From assembly GCA_031835245.1 (NCBI GenBank), contig JAVKOQ010000478.1, forward strand, positions 1 to 33,953: a stretch of DNA of 33,953 nt, given 5' to 3'. The notes below the pieces were generated by a model. That model was not told where the DNA came from and did not search any database. It saw nothing but the letters and a program-made list of their open reading frames with translations. Shown here in pieces: positions 10,419 to 19,879 of this stretch (the first letter of the stretch is position 1; each line of letters begins with the position of its first letter). The position numbers and the translations under genes are program-made. The stretch is from Balamuthia mandrillaris (Eukaryota; Discosea; Longamoebia; Balamuthiidae).

Positions 10419-11185
10419 AGCTTGATGAGTTGATAGCAGCTGAGAGAGCACAACGCAAGAACCCATTCACAACGGCACAAGTCTCACTGGAAGAAGCAGC
10501 CACCACCAGCACCGACTCCGGAACCACCGAGAAAAAACATACCAAGCCGTCGCTGCTCAGCATCGACGGTCCAGAGTTATAGAGCTCAACGTCGAACGAA
10601 AGGGTGCCACCAGGCGTGATGCTAGAAGGAAACGAAGAGAAGGTTGTTGCCAGGCTGAACTGCGGAGCGGCGTTGACGGCCAGCTCTACCTCTGGTGCGA
10701 GCGTGGTCTCGTGCAGCGTTACCAGCACCTCGGTTCCTTGCAGGGGTTCAAAGTCAGCGGGGAGAGAGTAGCTCTGGCTGGTGGTGACCGCAATTGCGGT
10801 TCCCTCCAGCAAATCTTTGCGATAAATGCATGTGGTGCTGTTGCATTTGAAATAATCTGGAGGAATGAGCTCTGAACTGCAGGACAGAACTAAATCGTGA
10901 TACAACGTTAAACAAACAAACACACAAACAAACAAAAAAAGATGAGAAGTAAAGGGAGAGAATGAAACCTGTTGTGGCGTGGGGTGCGAACTCCTGGCTG
11001 TCCACGCGCGTCCAGCAGTTATTGGCGCAGTCGCTGAACGTCACCGTGTAAGAGAGGGTGAAGGTTTGGCCAGGCACCGCCGCCGGAGAGACCAGAGCAT
11101 CGGTAATGGCGCCGCAGTTGCCCGGCCGAACATAGACGCCCAACAACAAAGCCAAACCAAGCAGCATCAGTTGCGCAAGCTTCAT
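7459..11185 (-). CDS. Receptor kinase with DUF11-like ectodomain and tyrosine-kinase-type domain
   Basis: Twelve exons (11185-10969, 10889-10416, 10277-10113, 10035-9584, 9484-8706, 8627-8579, 8498-8440, 8363-8083, 7988-7913, 7852-7797, 7719-7542, 7498-7459) sum to exactly 942 codons. A signal peptide (KLAQLMLLGLALLLGVYV) precedes an ectodomain with two or three DUF11-like beta repeats (FDVELYNSGPSML and LVFGISNSGRSSS, each with paired Cys). An acidic Ser/Asp linker leads to a membrane helix at about residues 600-622 and a basic stop. The kinase domain has GKGVVWKG, VAIK, the alpha-C Glu (AEADLMK), HRDLAARN, DFG and PLKWMAPE. HRDLAARN with KWMAPE is the tyrosine-kinase form, though some TKL kinases share it. 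The activation loop has no tyrosine. A GTACGT donor was preferred at the last junction, giving an end after RVAYLNVAHIFIR. Ligand unknown. Confidence 0.88.
8029..8055. repeat. (GA)n/(CT)n microsatellite in receptor kinase intron 8
   Basis: The array lies within the 8082-7989 intron and reads as CT on the sense strand, just after the exon that ends before DFG. Confidence 0.9.
10389..10414. repeat. (GA)n/(CT)n microsatellite abutting a donor in receptor kinase intron 2
   Basis: On the sense strand the intron (10415-10278) begins GTCTCTCTCT, so the CT array starts right at the 5' splice site. Confidence 0.9.
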
Positions 11186-13032
11186 GGGAGGCTGTGTGCT
11201 TGCTTTTTCTTCTATTGTTGTCCGTTTTCTTTCGCGTTAGTCCTCGTGGCAACGCGCCATAATGGCTTAATATCAATCCCGTATCATTAGCCTCGCGGTT
11301 GGCTAACAGCTTTCAGCAGTTGCGACAAGGAGTAGAAAGAAGAAGAAAATGAGACAAGAGAAGAAGAACAACAAGGCCTGTTGGGAGAGTTGCTAGGACC
11401 ACTCTCCAGGTTCTGTCCTTCAAGGCCCAAGATGTGGGTTTTTCATGCTATTCACACTTGCACAACGAACTCCCACTGACCCTCTACCGAGCAGCATGGA
11501 AGGCTGCACAGCAGCAGCCTCGTGCAGCTCGATCAGCGCTACCCCTTAGCCGCCCGCCACACAGAGCCTCCTCACTTTCTCCTCTTTCTTTTAAGGAAAA
11601 AAAAAGTAAAAATTTCTCTGCACGCACGATGACCGTGCTGTGCTTGTGCAGCAAAAGGCCTTTGAACCGGTCCCTCTCCAAAGGTTTGAGCCTTGCATAA
11701 TGGCGTTTTTTCCTCATCAGTGGTTTGCTTCGTCGCTGAATAGCCCAAAAGAGGTGGGAAGAGCAGTAGAGAGGGTAACGGGGTGGTGGTGTCTTAACGA
11801 ATGCTTACTATAATAAGGTGCAGAGACTCAAGCTGACACTGGCTGCAGAACGGTGTTTCCCGCCCAAAGCGTGCGTTGCTTTTGAGAATTCTAACGGTTC
11901 TGTTTCTGTAGCACCACACCAAAGGTAGAGTGCATTCAGTCAGTAGGAACTCAAGCTTATGGTTAAAGTTGCGCTCCATTATTTATGTTCTGCCTCCTTG
12001 CCCTCCTCCACAAGAGAGTGTGTTTGTTCACATCTGCTCTGCGATGTGAACAAGAGGATGCGGTTGGCATTTATACTACAGCAACTACACGGAACATATC
12101 CTCTTAAGACACATAAAACCAAACTTAACGTCCCTATCTAACAGTTGCTCGGCGGTAGCAGAAACTTGATACTGTTGGATGTATTCGTCAGAAAAGTATC
12201 AGTGATATCTCGAGGATTTCGTCCGTGGTTCCGGTCCACTCCCAGAGCACCTCCAATACGGATTCTCCCACCACACAATCCTTTGTCTCTCTTCCGGTGT
12301 AACGATACTTCGAGGGTCCTTGAAAATGGCCTTGAATCACGCGGACCACAAAGGGAGAGGGAAGACCTTTACTATCCGTACAGCCCCATGCGGTGGTACC
12401 ATGACAGAAACGAGGCATGCAAAAGAGAAAAGAGCAAACATGAGGAGGACTTTTTCCAAAGAATAATTATTCTGAGGGTGGGGATTCCACGTCAGCTTAT
12501 TCCTCGGTGCTGCTGATGTGGGAAAAAGTGTGAGAAAAATTCTCCCTCACTGTATTGTTGTGCACAACGAAAGGTGGACATAAATAGTAGAGGTTGTAGC
12601 CCGTTGTCGCGGAAGCGACGACCCAGAGATTTCGGGGCGGTTGCTATGATCCCGACGAAGGAGGGTCATAGCAACGGCGGAGCCACGACGAAGGAGGGGC
12701 GTAGCGCCAAGCGAAGGCCCGACGAAGGAGGGCCGAAGCGAACCGCCTCGAACATCGATGGGGAGGCGAGCTTCCGCGATAACATAAGGGCTACACACCG
12801 ATTTTTTCTATTCTACAACTTGCCTCCCCAGGTTCAATAATTGAGGATATTTTGAATTTTTTTTTTTTGGTTTGCATTTTGGCGCCAAAAACCTGCCGCA
12901 CGAACAAAGAGGAAGATGGGTACCACGGCAAGGTTTGCTGTGAACGAGGAAAGAAGTCATGTTTATCCACTTTCTTTTTGTTTTTGTTTCGCTACACTTT
13001 TTGTCTAGTTTGAACAGCGAAAAGAAGAAGAG
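11186..13032. other. Unresolved 1.85-kb region with possible exons
   Basis: No gene model could be built. One possible minus-strand exon runs from an ATG at 11979 to about 11810 (MERNFNHKLEFLLTECTLPL and on), followed by a GTAAGC donor. Another minus frame at 12418-12188 reads like protein (VGESVLEVLWEWTGTTDE), but no junction joins them. GC rises at 12590-12780, where short degenerate repeats occur. The rest shows nothing I can support. Confidence 0.35.
12654..12736. repeat. Degenerate short repeats around GACGAAGGAGGG
   Basis: GACGAAGGAGGG recurs at 12654, 12687 and 12721, a period of 33-34 bases, in a locally GC-rich stretch with further GCGAAGG and GTAGCG fragments. The function is unknown. 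Confidence 0.6.
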
Positions 13033-14040
13033 ATGGAGGAGGGAGCGCAACCCCAACAGCAAAATCAGGGGGAGGATGAAATAACACTAAACTATCGCCC
13101 TCTTCCGTACAAGAGCTTGGTGCAAGCGCTAGATGATCCACAGTGGAAGGGTAGGTCACCTCCTGTGTCCCTATGCTACTATGTTTGTATAACTTGTTGT
13201 GTTCTTTCAGCGCAATCATCCATCAGCACAATCATCAACCAGCTCCACCTCAACCACCGCACACACAGCTTCAACACCAAGGGGACGGGGCAGAGGGCGG
13301 GGAAGAAAAAGGAACAGGGGCAGAGGTTTGTGCATATTTTTGCTACTCTTTTTTTTTTCTGATTTTTTTATTTAAAAAAAACCATGACTGTCTTAGGTCA
13401 CCAGTTAAACTTTGCCTCAGCAGCGATGTCAGACGAAGAGTTTCGCTCCACCGTGATGGCAACTGCATATGCTACAGCAAACAGGCAGTATGGCACATGG
13501 TATCGCCTGTGGGAGGCGTTTTTGGAAGAGTTGCAACAGCACAGTGGTAGAACTGTTCCCTCCAACCCTTTGGATGATGACCAAACCATTGCAAGGTTCT
13601 TCAAAATACAAATGGAGAACTACGCCCCTTCCACCTTATGCACTATCTATGCTGCCATCAACAAGCTTCGGGAGCAACACTACTCAGGACGAGACGTTGG
13701 AGCTTCAAAATCATTTAGCAGATGTTCTGGCGCAGTCAACAGCAGATGTCGAGCTAAGCAACAAACGACCCACTTCTGGCGCCTTTGGAATACCTATAGC
13801 TTCTGCTGAAGATGTGCAGCTCAACGACAGACAACCCACTCCTCGCTCATCCTCTCAACCACCCGCCACCACCCAAGACTTGGAGGCGAGCCACAAGTGA
13901 ACATAAATTACAACTATGGAGGAGCAAGCACACCATTCTATGTTCAACCACCACCCTACAGCCAACCGCCATCCCTCGCAGAGCCTGCTGGTCATCCTCC
14001 CACTCACGCATTTCCGTTCACAGAGGGACCGCCGCAGTAA
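13033..14040 (+). mobile_element. Gene or relic with a tyrosine-recombinase-like N-terminal domain
   Basis: An ATG at 13033 opens a Gln-rich exon (MEEGAQPQQQNQGEDEITLN). After possible introns, a region at about 13400-13690 encodes a helical domain (RQYGTWYRLWEAFLEELQQH, DDQTIARFF, STLCTIYAAINKLREQH). It resembles the SAM-like core-binding domain of phage-integrase-type tyrosine recombinases. Gln/Pro-rich coding-like sequence follows, ending in TEGPPQ at 14040. No catalytic domain with R..HxxR..Y is seen. The stretch is not open as a single frame; unplaced introns or about two breaks are possible, and I treat it as a likely fossil. It shows no close similarity by eye to the subtelomeric recombinase at 210-2117. 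Confidence 0.42.
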
Positions 14041-14469
14041 ACTCTGCAACGCTTACTCTTTTTTTTTTTGATTTTGATTTTTGATTCAAAATGGATAACC
14101 GGTTTCTCGACGTCGACATTAATTGAGCTGGTAACCCATGGCAGCGGGAAAAAACTGGTTTACACCCGCACGCGCGGGAAAAAACTGGTTTACACCCGTT
14201 GTAGCGGGAATAAACCAAGCGACTTGGACTTGCGTTGCTATGTTCGACCTGGCAGATCTTGACCATATATGCATTAATTGTAGACATTTTTGCTTTGATT
14301 TCTGATTAACCCGCTTCAGAATAGAAAAAATGAGGATTTATGTTTTTTTCCCATAGAAAGAAAGGGGAAGAGCGTGACGTGTCCTCTTGGCTTTGTCTAC
14401 TCCTGCGAGGAACACTCACTTTATCTCTTATCTTTTTTGTTTGGGTCAAGCTATAAAGAAATAGAAACA
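14041..14469. other. Intergenic with 30-base tandem repeats, upstream of bioY
   Basis: No coding frame is supported. A T-rich tract (TGATTTTGATTTTTGATTC) lies at about 14065-14085, the tandem repeat at 14144-14216, and the BioY promoter region follows. Confidence 0.5.
14144..14216. repeat. 30-base tandem repeat, about 2.5 units
   Basis: Units begin at 14144, 14174 and 14204. Each has a 25-base core that starts GCGGGAAAAAACTGG and ends TTTACACCCG, followed by a 5-base variable spacer; the third unit is partial and diverged. Core identity over two full units is complete. A strict 30-base period with variable spacers suggests a protein-binding array or a transposon end. Confidence 0.85.
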
Positions 14470-15679
14470 ATGTTTGGCTCTCCTTTTTCTTCCATTAACT
14501 CCAATCCCTCTGGTCTTCTCTTTATTGAGACACTATCCGGAAAGAGGCTTCCAGTTGACCGTTCTAGCCTTCGTCATCGCGTCAGTGCAGCCACCACTTC
14601 CACCACTCATTATGATGACCAAGTTGAAAACGGAAACTCTTCAGCTTCGTCTTCTGAACCTCCGGCAGTGTCTGTGCAGCAGCTCAAAGAAGAGCTTCAC
14701 TCTTTGCCGCTGTACGATGAGGAATTTGATGCCGATCCTTCACTTCAACGCCTGCTGGATGACAAAGGGCACGAGCTGACCTCCGTCACTACTTCCTCTG
14801 ATATCATCTATCTTCGTCTTCACTCATACCCCTCCTTTTTGGACTACTTGGCGACCATTTTAGCACTGCTCTTCTCTCGGAACGTCTTCTGCAAAAACGA
14901 CGTGTGGACTAAAGCGGAGGGCTCGCCACTATATCGCGCTTACTCCCATCGCACCAGCCACTTTCCTAAAGCCATCCGTGTCACTTCCTTCTTGATAAAA
15001 CTTGTGGCAGTGATAGCGGCTTCCCTCTTCATTGCAGCCTGTGCTCAAATATCGTTTTATCTTCCTGGCAACAAAGCTGTTCCGGTTACTTTCCAAACGT
15101 TTGCAGTGGTGGTGGTGGCTTCGTTTTGTGGTTGGAAGAAAGGAACGGCCGCCGTGATCTTGTATTTGGCGGAAGGGTGGGCTGGTTTGCCGTTTTGGGC
15201 TACACAAAAGAGCGGCTTCTTTTTCTCAGCCCCGACCTGTGGTTACTTGTTGGGCTTCATTCCTGCTGCTTTAGTCACCGTTTGTTTCTGTTTTCCTATT
15301 TTTGTTTTTTTGTTTGTTTTCATTCACTTCTCCTCTTGCTCTCTCTCACGTTCTCTTGCTCTCATGTCCGCTGTAGGGATATCTCTCTAACAAAGGCTGG
15401 GATAGAAAGCTTCCAACTGCATTCCTTGCAATGCTTATTGGAAACATCTGCATCTACCTCTTGGGTGTTCCAGTGTTGGCCAACTTCGTGGGCTGGAAGT
15501 CTGTCTGGAAGATCGGTTTGGCCGAATTCTTACCCGGTGATGCTATCAAGGTTGTTTTGGCCACCGCTTTGATACCGCTTGGCTGGAAGATACGCGCTCT
15601 TTACTTCAACTATCGCGTTGCCTCTTTAACCCCGACTCCTGCTTGCAACCAACCAGAAGAAGAAATTGCAGCACAATAA
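14470..15679 (+). CDS. BioY-family biotin transporter with long N-terminal extension
   Basis: Two exons (14470-15279, 15377-15679) give 370 residues. From about residue 175 the protein follows BioY closely: AAC-AQISFYLPG, VPVTFQTFAVVVVASFCGWK, GTAAVILYLAEGWAGLPFWA, SAPTCGYLLGFIPAAL, then AMLIGNICIYLLGVPVLANF and AEFLPGDAIKVVLATALIP. BioY is the membrane biotin-binding subunit of bacterial ECF uptake systems and can act alone in some bacteria. The first 170 residues are an extra hydrophilic region with one hydrophobic stretch (DYLATILALLFSR), absent from bacterial BioY. The intron begins GTTTGT right after IPAALVT and ends CTGTAG. The ATG at 14470 is the first in frame, as upstream in-frame codons lack ATG. 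BioY in a eukaryotic nuclear gene implies ancient transfer from bacteria or an organelle ancestor. Confidence 0.88.
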
Positions 15680-15864
15680 AAGGAAACGCACTTCCTCGCT
15701 CTGTATCTCCTGCAAGTACTTTCCTGGCCTACTTGCGGCATTATAACACCATTACCATTTCTTCTTTCACTATATTTCTTTTTCGCTTTTTGTTTGGTTT
15801 GTGCATAAAACGTTCACATTGTGTCCACCACCACGTTTTTTTTTTCATTGTGTAACGCAGACAG

Positions 15865-16110
15865 ATGCCAAGGACCCAAGACAACAGCGATGCGGCTCTA
15901 CCAGAAGAAACCGAAGGGATAACTTTATACCACCTCCCTGAAGAAACGTTATGCTATTTAATGAGTTTTTTGGACGGCGCTGGCCTATGTCGCTTGGGGT
16001 GCACCTGCAAGCTCTTCCATCGGTTGGCTTACACCCGCTCCATCTGGCTCAAAACCACACTGCAAAAAATCCCAAAAGCTCAAGGAAGGCTCAGGGATGG
16101 GATCAAATGA
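15865..16110 (+). CDS. Short F-box protein or truncated F-box gene
   Basis: An 81-codon frame from an ATG at 15865 carries a complete F-box (LPEETLCYLMSFLDGAGLC with CTCKLFHRLAYTRSIW), enough for Skp1 binding. Nothing follows that could bind a substrate: the frame stops at TGA 16108-16110. The same frame reopens at about 16210-16302 (ALTFLGQPKGCLFDSKEKE, acidic end) after what looks like a TTCAG acceptor, but no GT donor precedes the TGA. So this is a mini F-box protein, a gene with a missed junction, or a decayed copy. It is not a duplicate of the F-box gene at 2549-3135 by eye. Confidence 0.55.
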   Translation: MPRTQDNSDAALPEETEGITLYHLPEETLCYLMSFLDGAGLCRLGCTCKLFHRLAYTRSIWLKTTLQKIPKAQGRLRDGIK

Positions 16111-16365
16111 GGGGATCAAGCCTCGCCTCAGATGTGGGTCACCTTTTTAAAAAAATTCCCACAGGTGAGCTGGCTCGCTTTATCCTAATATGGGCCCCGA
16201 TGCTCGCTTTGGGTTCAGGGTCAGATAGCACTCACTTTTCTTGGTCAACCGAAAGGATGTTTATTTGACAGCAAAGAAAAAGAGGAAGATGAAGAAGAGT
16301 AGAGTACAACGAAGAGAAGCAGCAGATACCGCTGCTTTCAAAGAGAAAGAGAGTACAACCTGCTC

Positions 16366-17867
16366 CTATGCTCTCACGGTGCTCCAAGAGTTTCCTGGTG
16401 GAAGGCCAGGCTGGTTGAGTTGCTCTGTGCGCAGTGTTACTTGATCGCAGTGATTCTGTGGTAAGAAGTAGGGAGAAAAAAAATTTTTAGCTGAAAATCC
16501 ACAAGTAAAAGAGAGGGGAAATACTACATAACGGTTGCATCAGCAAATGATTGCGAGGTCATTTCATCAGGTAATACTCACTTGTTCCTCTTCGTTATTT
16601 CCTTCACTATCTGCGCCTTCCTCTTCATCTTCTTCATCTTCGTCGCCATAATCATCTTCTTCATCACCATGTTCATCTTCTATGTCTACTTCGTTGAGTT
16701 CACTATCTTGTGCAAAATCTTCTATAGGATATGCTGCTTTGCTTGAAGAAAGCAGTGGATTCCCTTGCGCAATGCCCTCCTGGTGCAAGAAAACGTGGTG
16801 CCGAATGTAATGGTTGTAAACCAGATGGCCGTGATGTTGAACACAGCTAACGCGCTCTTGGAAGCGGACTGCTGCATGCTCCACGGGGATATCGTGCATT
16901 CTTGCTATTTTCATGACGAAAAATTTTAAGGAGTAAAGGCTGAGATAAAGGGAGAACAGGAGATGGAGAAGAAATTAATTGATTTATCACAATGGTGATA
17001 AGAAAATTTGAGAAGAACGATTGCAACAAGAACGAGAACAAGCACAAGAATGATTGCAACGAGAATGATGAGAACAAGAGACAGGACGAGACTGAGAACG
17101 AGGACAGGAAAGAGGACAACTGAAACAATACAACGCTAGGTGGCTATGTGAACAAAGCATCTTCTTCCTATCAATACAGGACATATTGCAAGGCACCAGA
17201 GAACTTAACCTTTTCTCCTGCTTTATTTGTGCAGCCCCAGTGGTTAAGAAATACCTGAGAGGTATAATAAATACAATGGTGATGACGAGACATAAACATA
17301 AGAGGAAGTGTAATTGAGCAATTCTAAGGGGAAGAGAACAGAAGAAGAGTGAATGAGGATTATGTTTGATGTCAAAAGCAGTTGAATAGATGCATGTCCT
17401 GATGGAATATTCACCAGTTGACAGAAATCATCCACCATGGCAAGCATTGTCTGGTGGTTGTGGCCCAGTCAGTTTGAAAATAAGGTGGTGAAATAGGAAC
17501 TGATGATGATGATAATGGATGTACACTATTGCAGTTGGTACAGTGGGAAAGCTGAGAAGCAAAGTGTCCTCCAGCAGGACTCAGTAAAAGTACGAGCTGC
17601 TTCTCATCATTGGCAACGAGTTTTGGGACCAAAGGCTCCAAGTCTTTGACCTGCTCCAGGCAGTGTTTCATTCTGCAAGTGATCTATTTTGTCTGCTGAG
17701 ATTTAATGTTGCCATTCCCTTCTTTTTGCTATAAGAGAATATTCATTTTCAGCGGACAAAATAGATCACTTGCAGAATGAAAACTGGATTAGATAGCCAC
17801 CCATGAGGAACCCATTCATCACACTACGGTAGGGCTGGTATTCAAGCAGGAGCTCTTCAAGGAAGGA
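16366..17867 (-). CDS. Orphan gene, five exons seen, acidic C-terminal region
   Basis: Five exons (17867-17770, 17672-17415, 17254-17210, 16939-16582, 16455-16366) join in frame to at least 282 residues. The 5' end is not found, so the gene extends upstream of 17867. I do not recognise the family. Visible are a hydrophobic start (SVMNGFLMGGYLIQF), a segment with HCTNC, a His-rich stretch (CVQHHGHLVYNHYIRHHVF), a strongly acidic Glu/Asp run and a short tail ending GNSWSTVRA. The His-rich and Cys pairs might bind metal; this is only a guess. Frame continuity through four introns, with phases all matching, is the evidence that it is a gene. Its first visible intron (17769-17673) is bounded by long inverted repeats. 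A fragment upstream at 17930-18060 reads plausibly on both strands and was left out. Confidence 0.6.
17666..17782. mobile_element. Introner-like inverted-repeat element forming an intron
   Basis: Two 34-base arms, 17666-17699 and 17749-17782, are inverted copies with one mismatch, separated by 49 bases. In minus-strand sense, the intron runs 17769-17673, starting GTGATC and ending CTTGCAG. Both splice sites lie inside the arms. The arms extend 13 bases into the upstream exon and 7 into the downstream exon. Splicing joins ...QFSFC to KMKHCLEQ in frame. Intron-generating MITE-like transposons (introners) with terminal inverted repeats are known from several protists. No other intron in this window shows such arms. 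Confidence 0.75.
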
Positions 17868-18609
17868 CTGTAGATGACCCTTTTCAATCATCAAAGTCGC
17901 TGTACACATCACCCAGCAATGTGATATAAAATATGCTCTTTGGTTTGTTCTTCAAATGCTTGGCGGACGTGCTGAAAGCCATGACCGATGAGGAGATTCG
18001 TGCCATGCACCAAAACCTCACCCGTTCTGAGACTCGCTCAATTGATACGTCACCCTTCGTTTTTTTCACGCCTACTCGCGAGAAAGGCAACTGTTGCTGT
18101 CTTGGCGGAGGATGATTCGATGTCTCACGAAACGGAGTGGAGAAGAAGATAAGCTGCAAGTTCACCTCACTTGTACAAAGTCTAAATGCCACCTTGCTAC
18201 GACTGCACCACATAACACCTCTGCCCTGCAAGGACTGACCCAGAGGCGCACCTTTCCGTCAAAGGATGAGCTGGCAATAACCGGGTACAAAGGAGATGCC
18301 ACACGAGTAAATAGTTAATAACGTGAAGGTAACACTCCTTGCTTTCCGGTCTTCTTATGGTTTTGTCTTGGAATAAAGATCTTTGGCAGAAGGCCGACAA
18401 CGTGCGCAACGCAACAAAAAAGTGAATTTTTAAGCTGTTAATTATGGAACCTAATCCACACCAATCATTAATTGGAATCACAAATAACAAACAAAAAGCG
18501 CAATGGTGCACCGCTAGGGTCACCTTTTCATTTCATTCGTTTTGTTTGGTTATGGTGGCCTTTTTCTTTTTGTTGAGAATAACGCGATACAAGTTAATAG
18601 CAAGCTACG
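17868..18609. other. Unresolved stretch upstream of the kinase gene
   Basis: Probably holds the 5' exons of the orphan minus-strand gene and the promoter of the plus-strand kinase. One plus-strand frame at about 17960-18115 (MTDEEIRAMHQNLTRSETRS, ending NCCCLGGG) and an overlapping minus-strand frame (HGFQHVRQAFEEQTKEHILY) both look protein-like. They cannot both be right, and neither can be joined to a neighbour. From 18320 to 18609 I see no feature beyond an AT-rich 5' region. Confidence 0.4.
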
Positions 18610-19844
18610 ATGGGCGGAAAACCTTCTGCCCCAGTTTCAGTGGCTGAAGAGAGAGGCCCCGCCTTTGCTTTGCCTGTACGCTTTCACTCTTTCTTTTCGC
18701 TGGTTTTTTTATCAAGAAACCATTTTCCCATCTTGTTGTTTTTATGTGACTTTTTTGTTGAAACAAAAAAATTTGCAGGTCTCGAATATAGCCAACTATG
18801 TAGTGGTCAAAAAGCTGGGGCAGGGAGTGTTTGGCGAAGTGTTTCATGTTAGGGACAAAGATGGCAATGACCTCGCATTGAAACAGATTTACTGTCCAAC
18901 GGGTGACTCACTGCAGCACGCTCTCTTTGAAGTGCGTCTACTTCTTTGTCACTGGTCATTCCCTTTTGTCACTAACCTACAGGAAACAAAACTTAGGCAA
19001 GTCTACTAAAGGCCCTGAAGCATGAAAATATAGTGAAGTATAAAGACTACCAAAAGCTAGAGCACAAAAGTCACACTGTGGTGTGTATTACCATGGAGCT
19101 GGTTAATGGTATGAACCTCGACTCATTTTTGATGAACCACCCTGAAATTGACTTGGCGGTAATCCTCCACTCCCTCTCTTTATGTTCGTTCGTACTTCCT
19201 TTTTTGCTCTCCTTCTTCTCAACTAACAACCTGACTGGACAGTTGGTAATGGTATGGTTCATTTCCTTGTTGGATGCTTTGAGTTATATGCACGCGAGCA
19301 AAGTCGTACATCGTGACCTGAAGCCCGCCAACATCATGATAACAGAGGAAGGCACGCTGAAGATAGGTACCTTCTCCGTTCTATAACAGTCCATAGTTGC
19401 CTTGTTGAGCTTATATATTGCTGTTGAATTCGCTGTGACACTTCAAAGTCGACTTCGGTGTTTCTGGAGTTTTGAAGAAGGATTACTTGCAAACTTTTGC
19501 TGGTAGAAATTCTACGTCTACTTTCCAATCTTGCTTCTCTTTATTGTCATTTTCATTTTTGTTTATGTTGACGTTACTAAATCAACAAACAGGAACGCCG
19601 GCTTATGCTGCTCCGGAGTTGTTTCAATTGGAAAATCGTCGTTATGATGGAAGGGCTGATGTGTGGTCATTAGGATGTATCTTGTTTCAGACTGTGAGCG
19701 GCAAAACATTACGGGTGAGCTACATTGTTTTACCCTATAACAATAATCATCTCTCACGTTGTTGTACTTCCAATAGGAACCTATGCAATTACTGCTTGCT
19801 AAAGATCCAACTATGCTTTCAAGAATTAAGGTGTCGTTTTTTTC

Positions 19845-19879
<35 letters not shown>

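Noticed and set aside
11434-11717. Overlapping frames on both strands
   Set aside because: Both are Arg/Ser/Ala-rich with no conserved motif, and no splice context supports either.
12547-12840. Two opposite frames over the GC-rich repeat island
   Set aside because: High GC lowers stop frequency there. The composition reflects the repeat and not a protein.
14144-14216. CRISPR-like array
   Set aside because: Spacers are only 5 bases, there are under three units, and the genome is eukaryotic.
17933-18115. Plus-strand frame ending NCCCLGGG, vaguely like a glycosyltransferase or lipidated C-terminus
   Set aside because: It overlaps an equally plausible minus-strand frame and cannot be joined to any upstream plus-strand exon.
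18961-19011. Acceptor at the first CTACAG in kinase intron 2
   Set aside because: That choice gives a stop within nine codons. The later ACTTAG acceptor restores [14 protein letters not shown], as expected in a kinase alpha-C helix.
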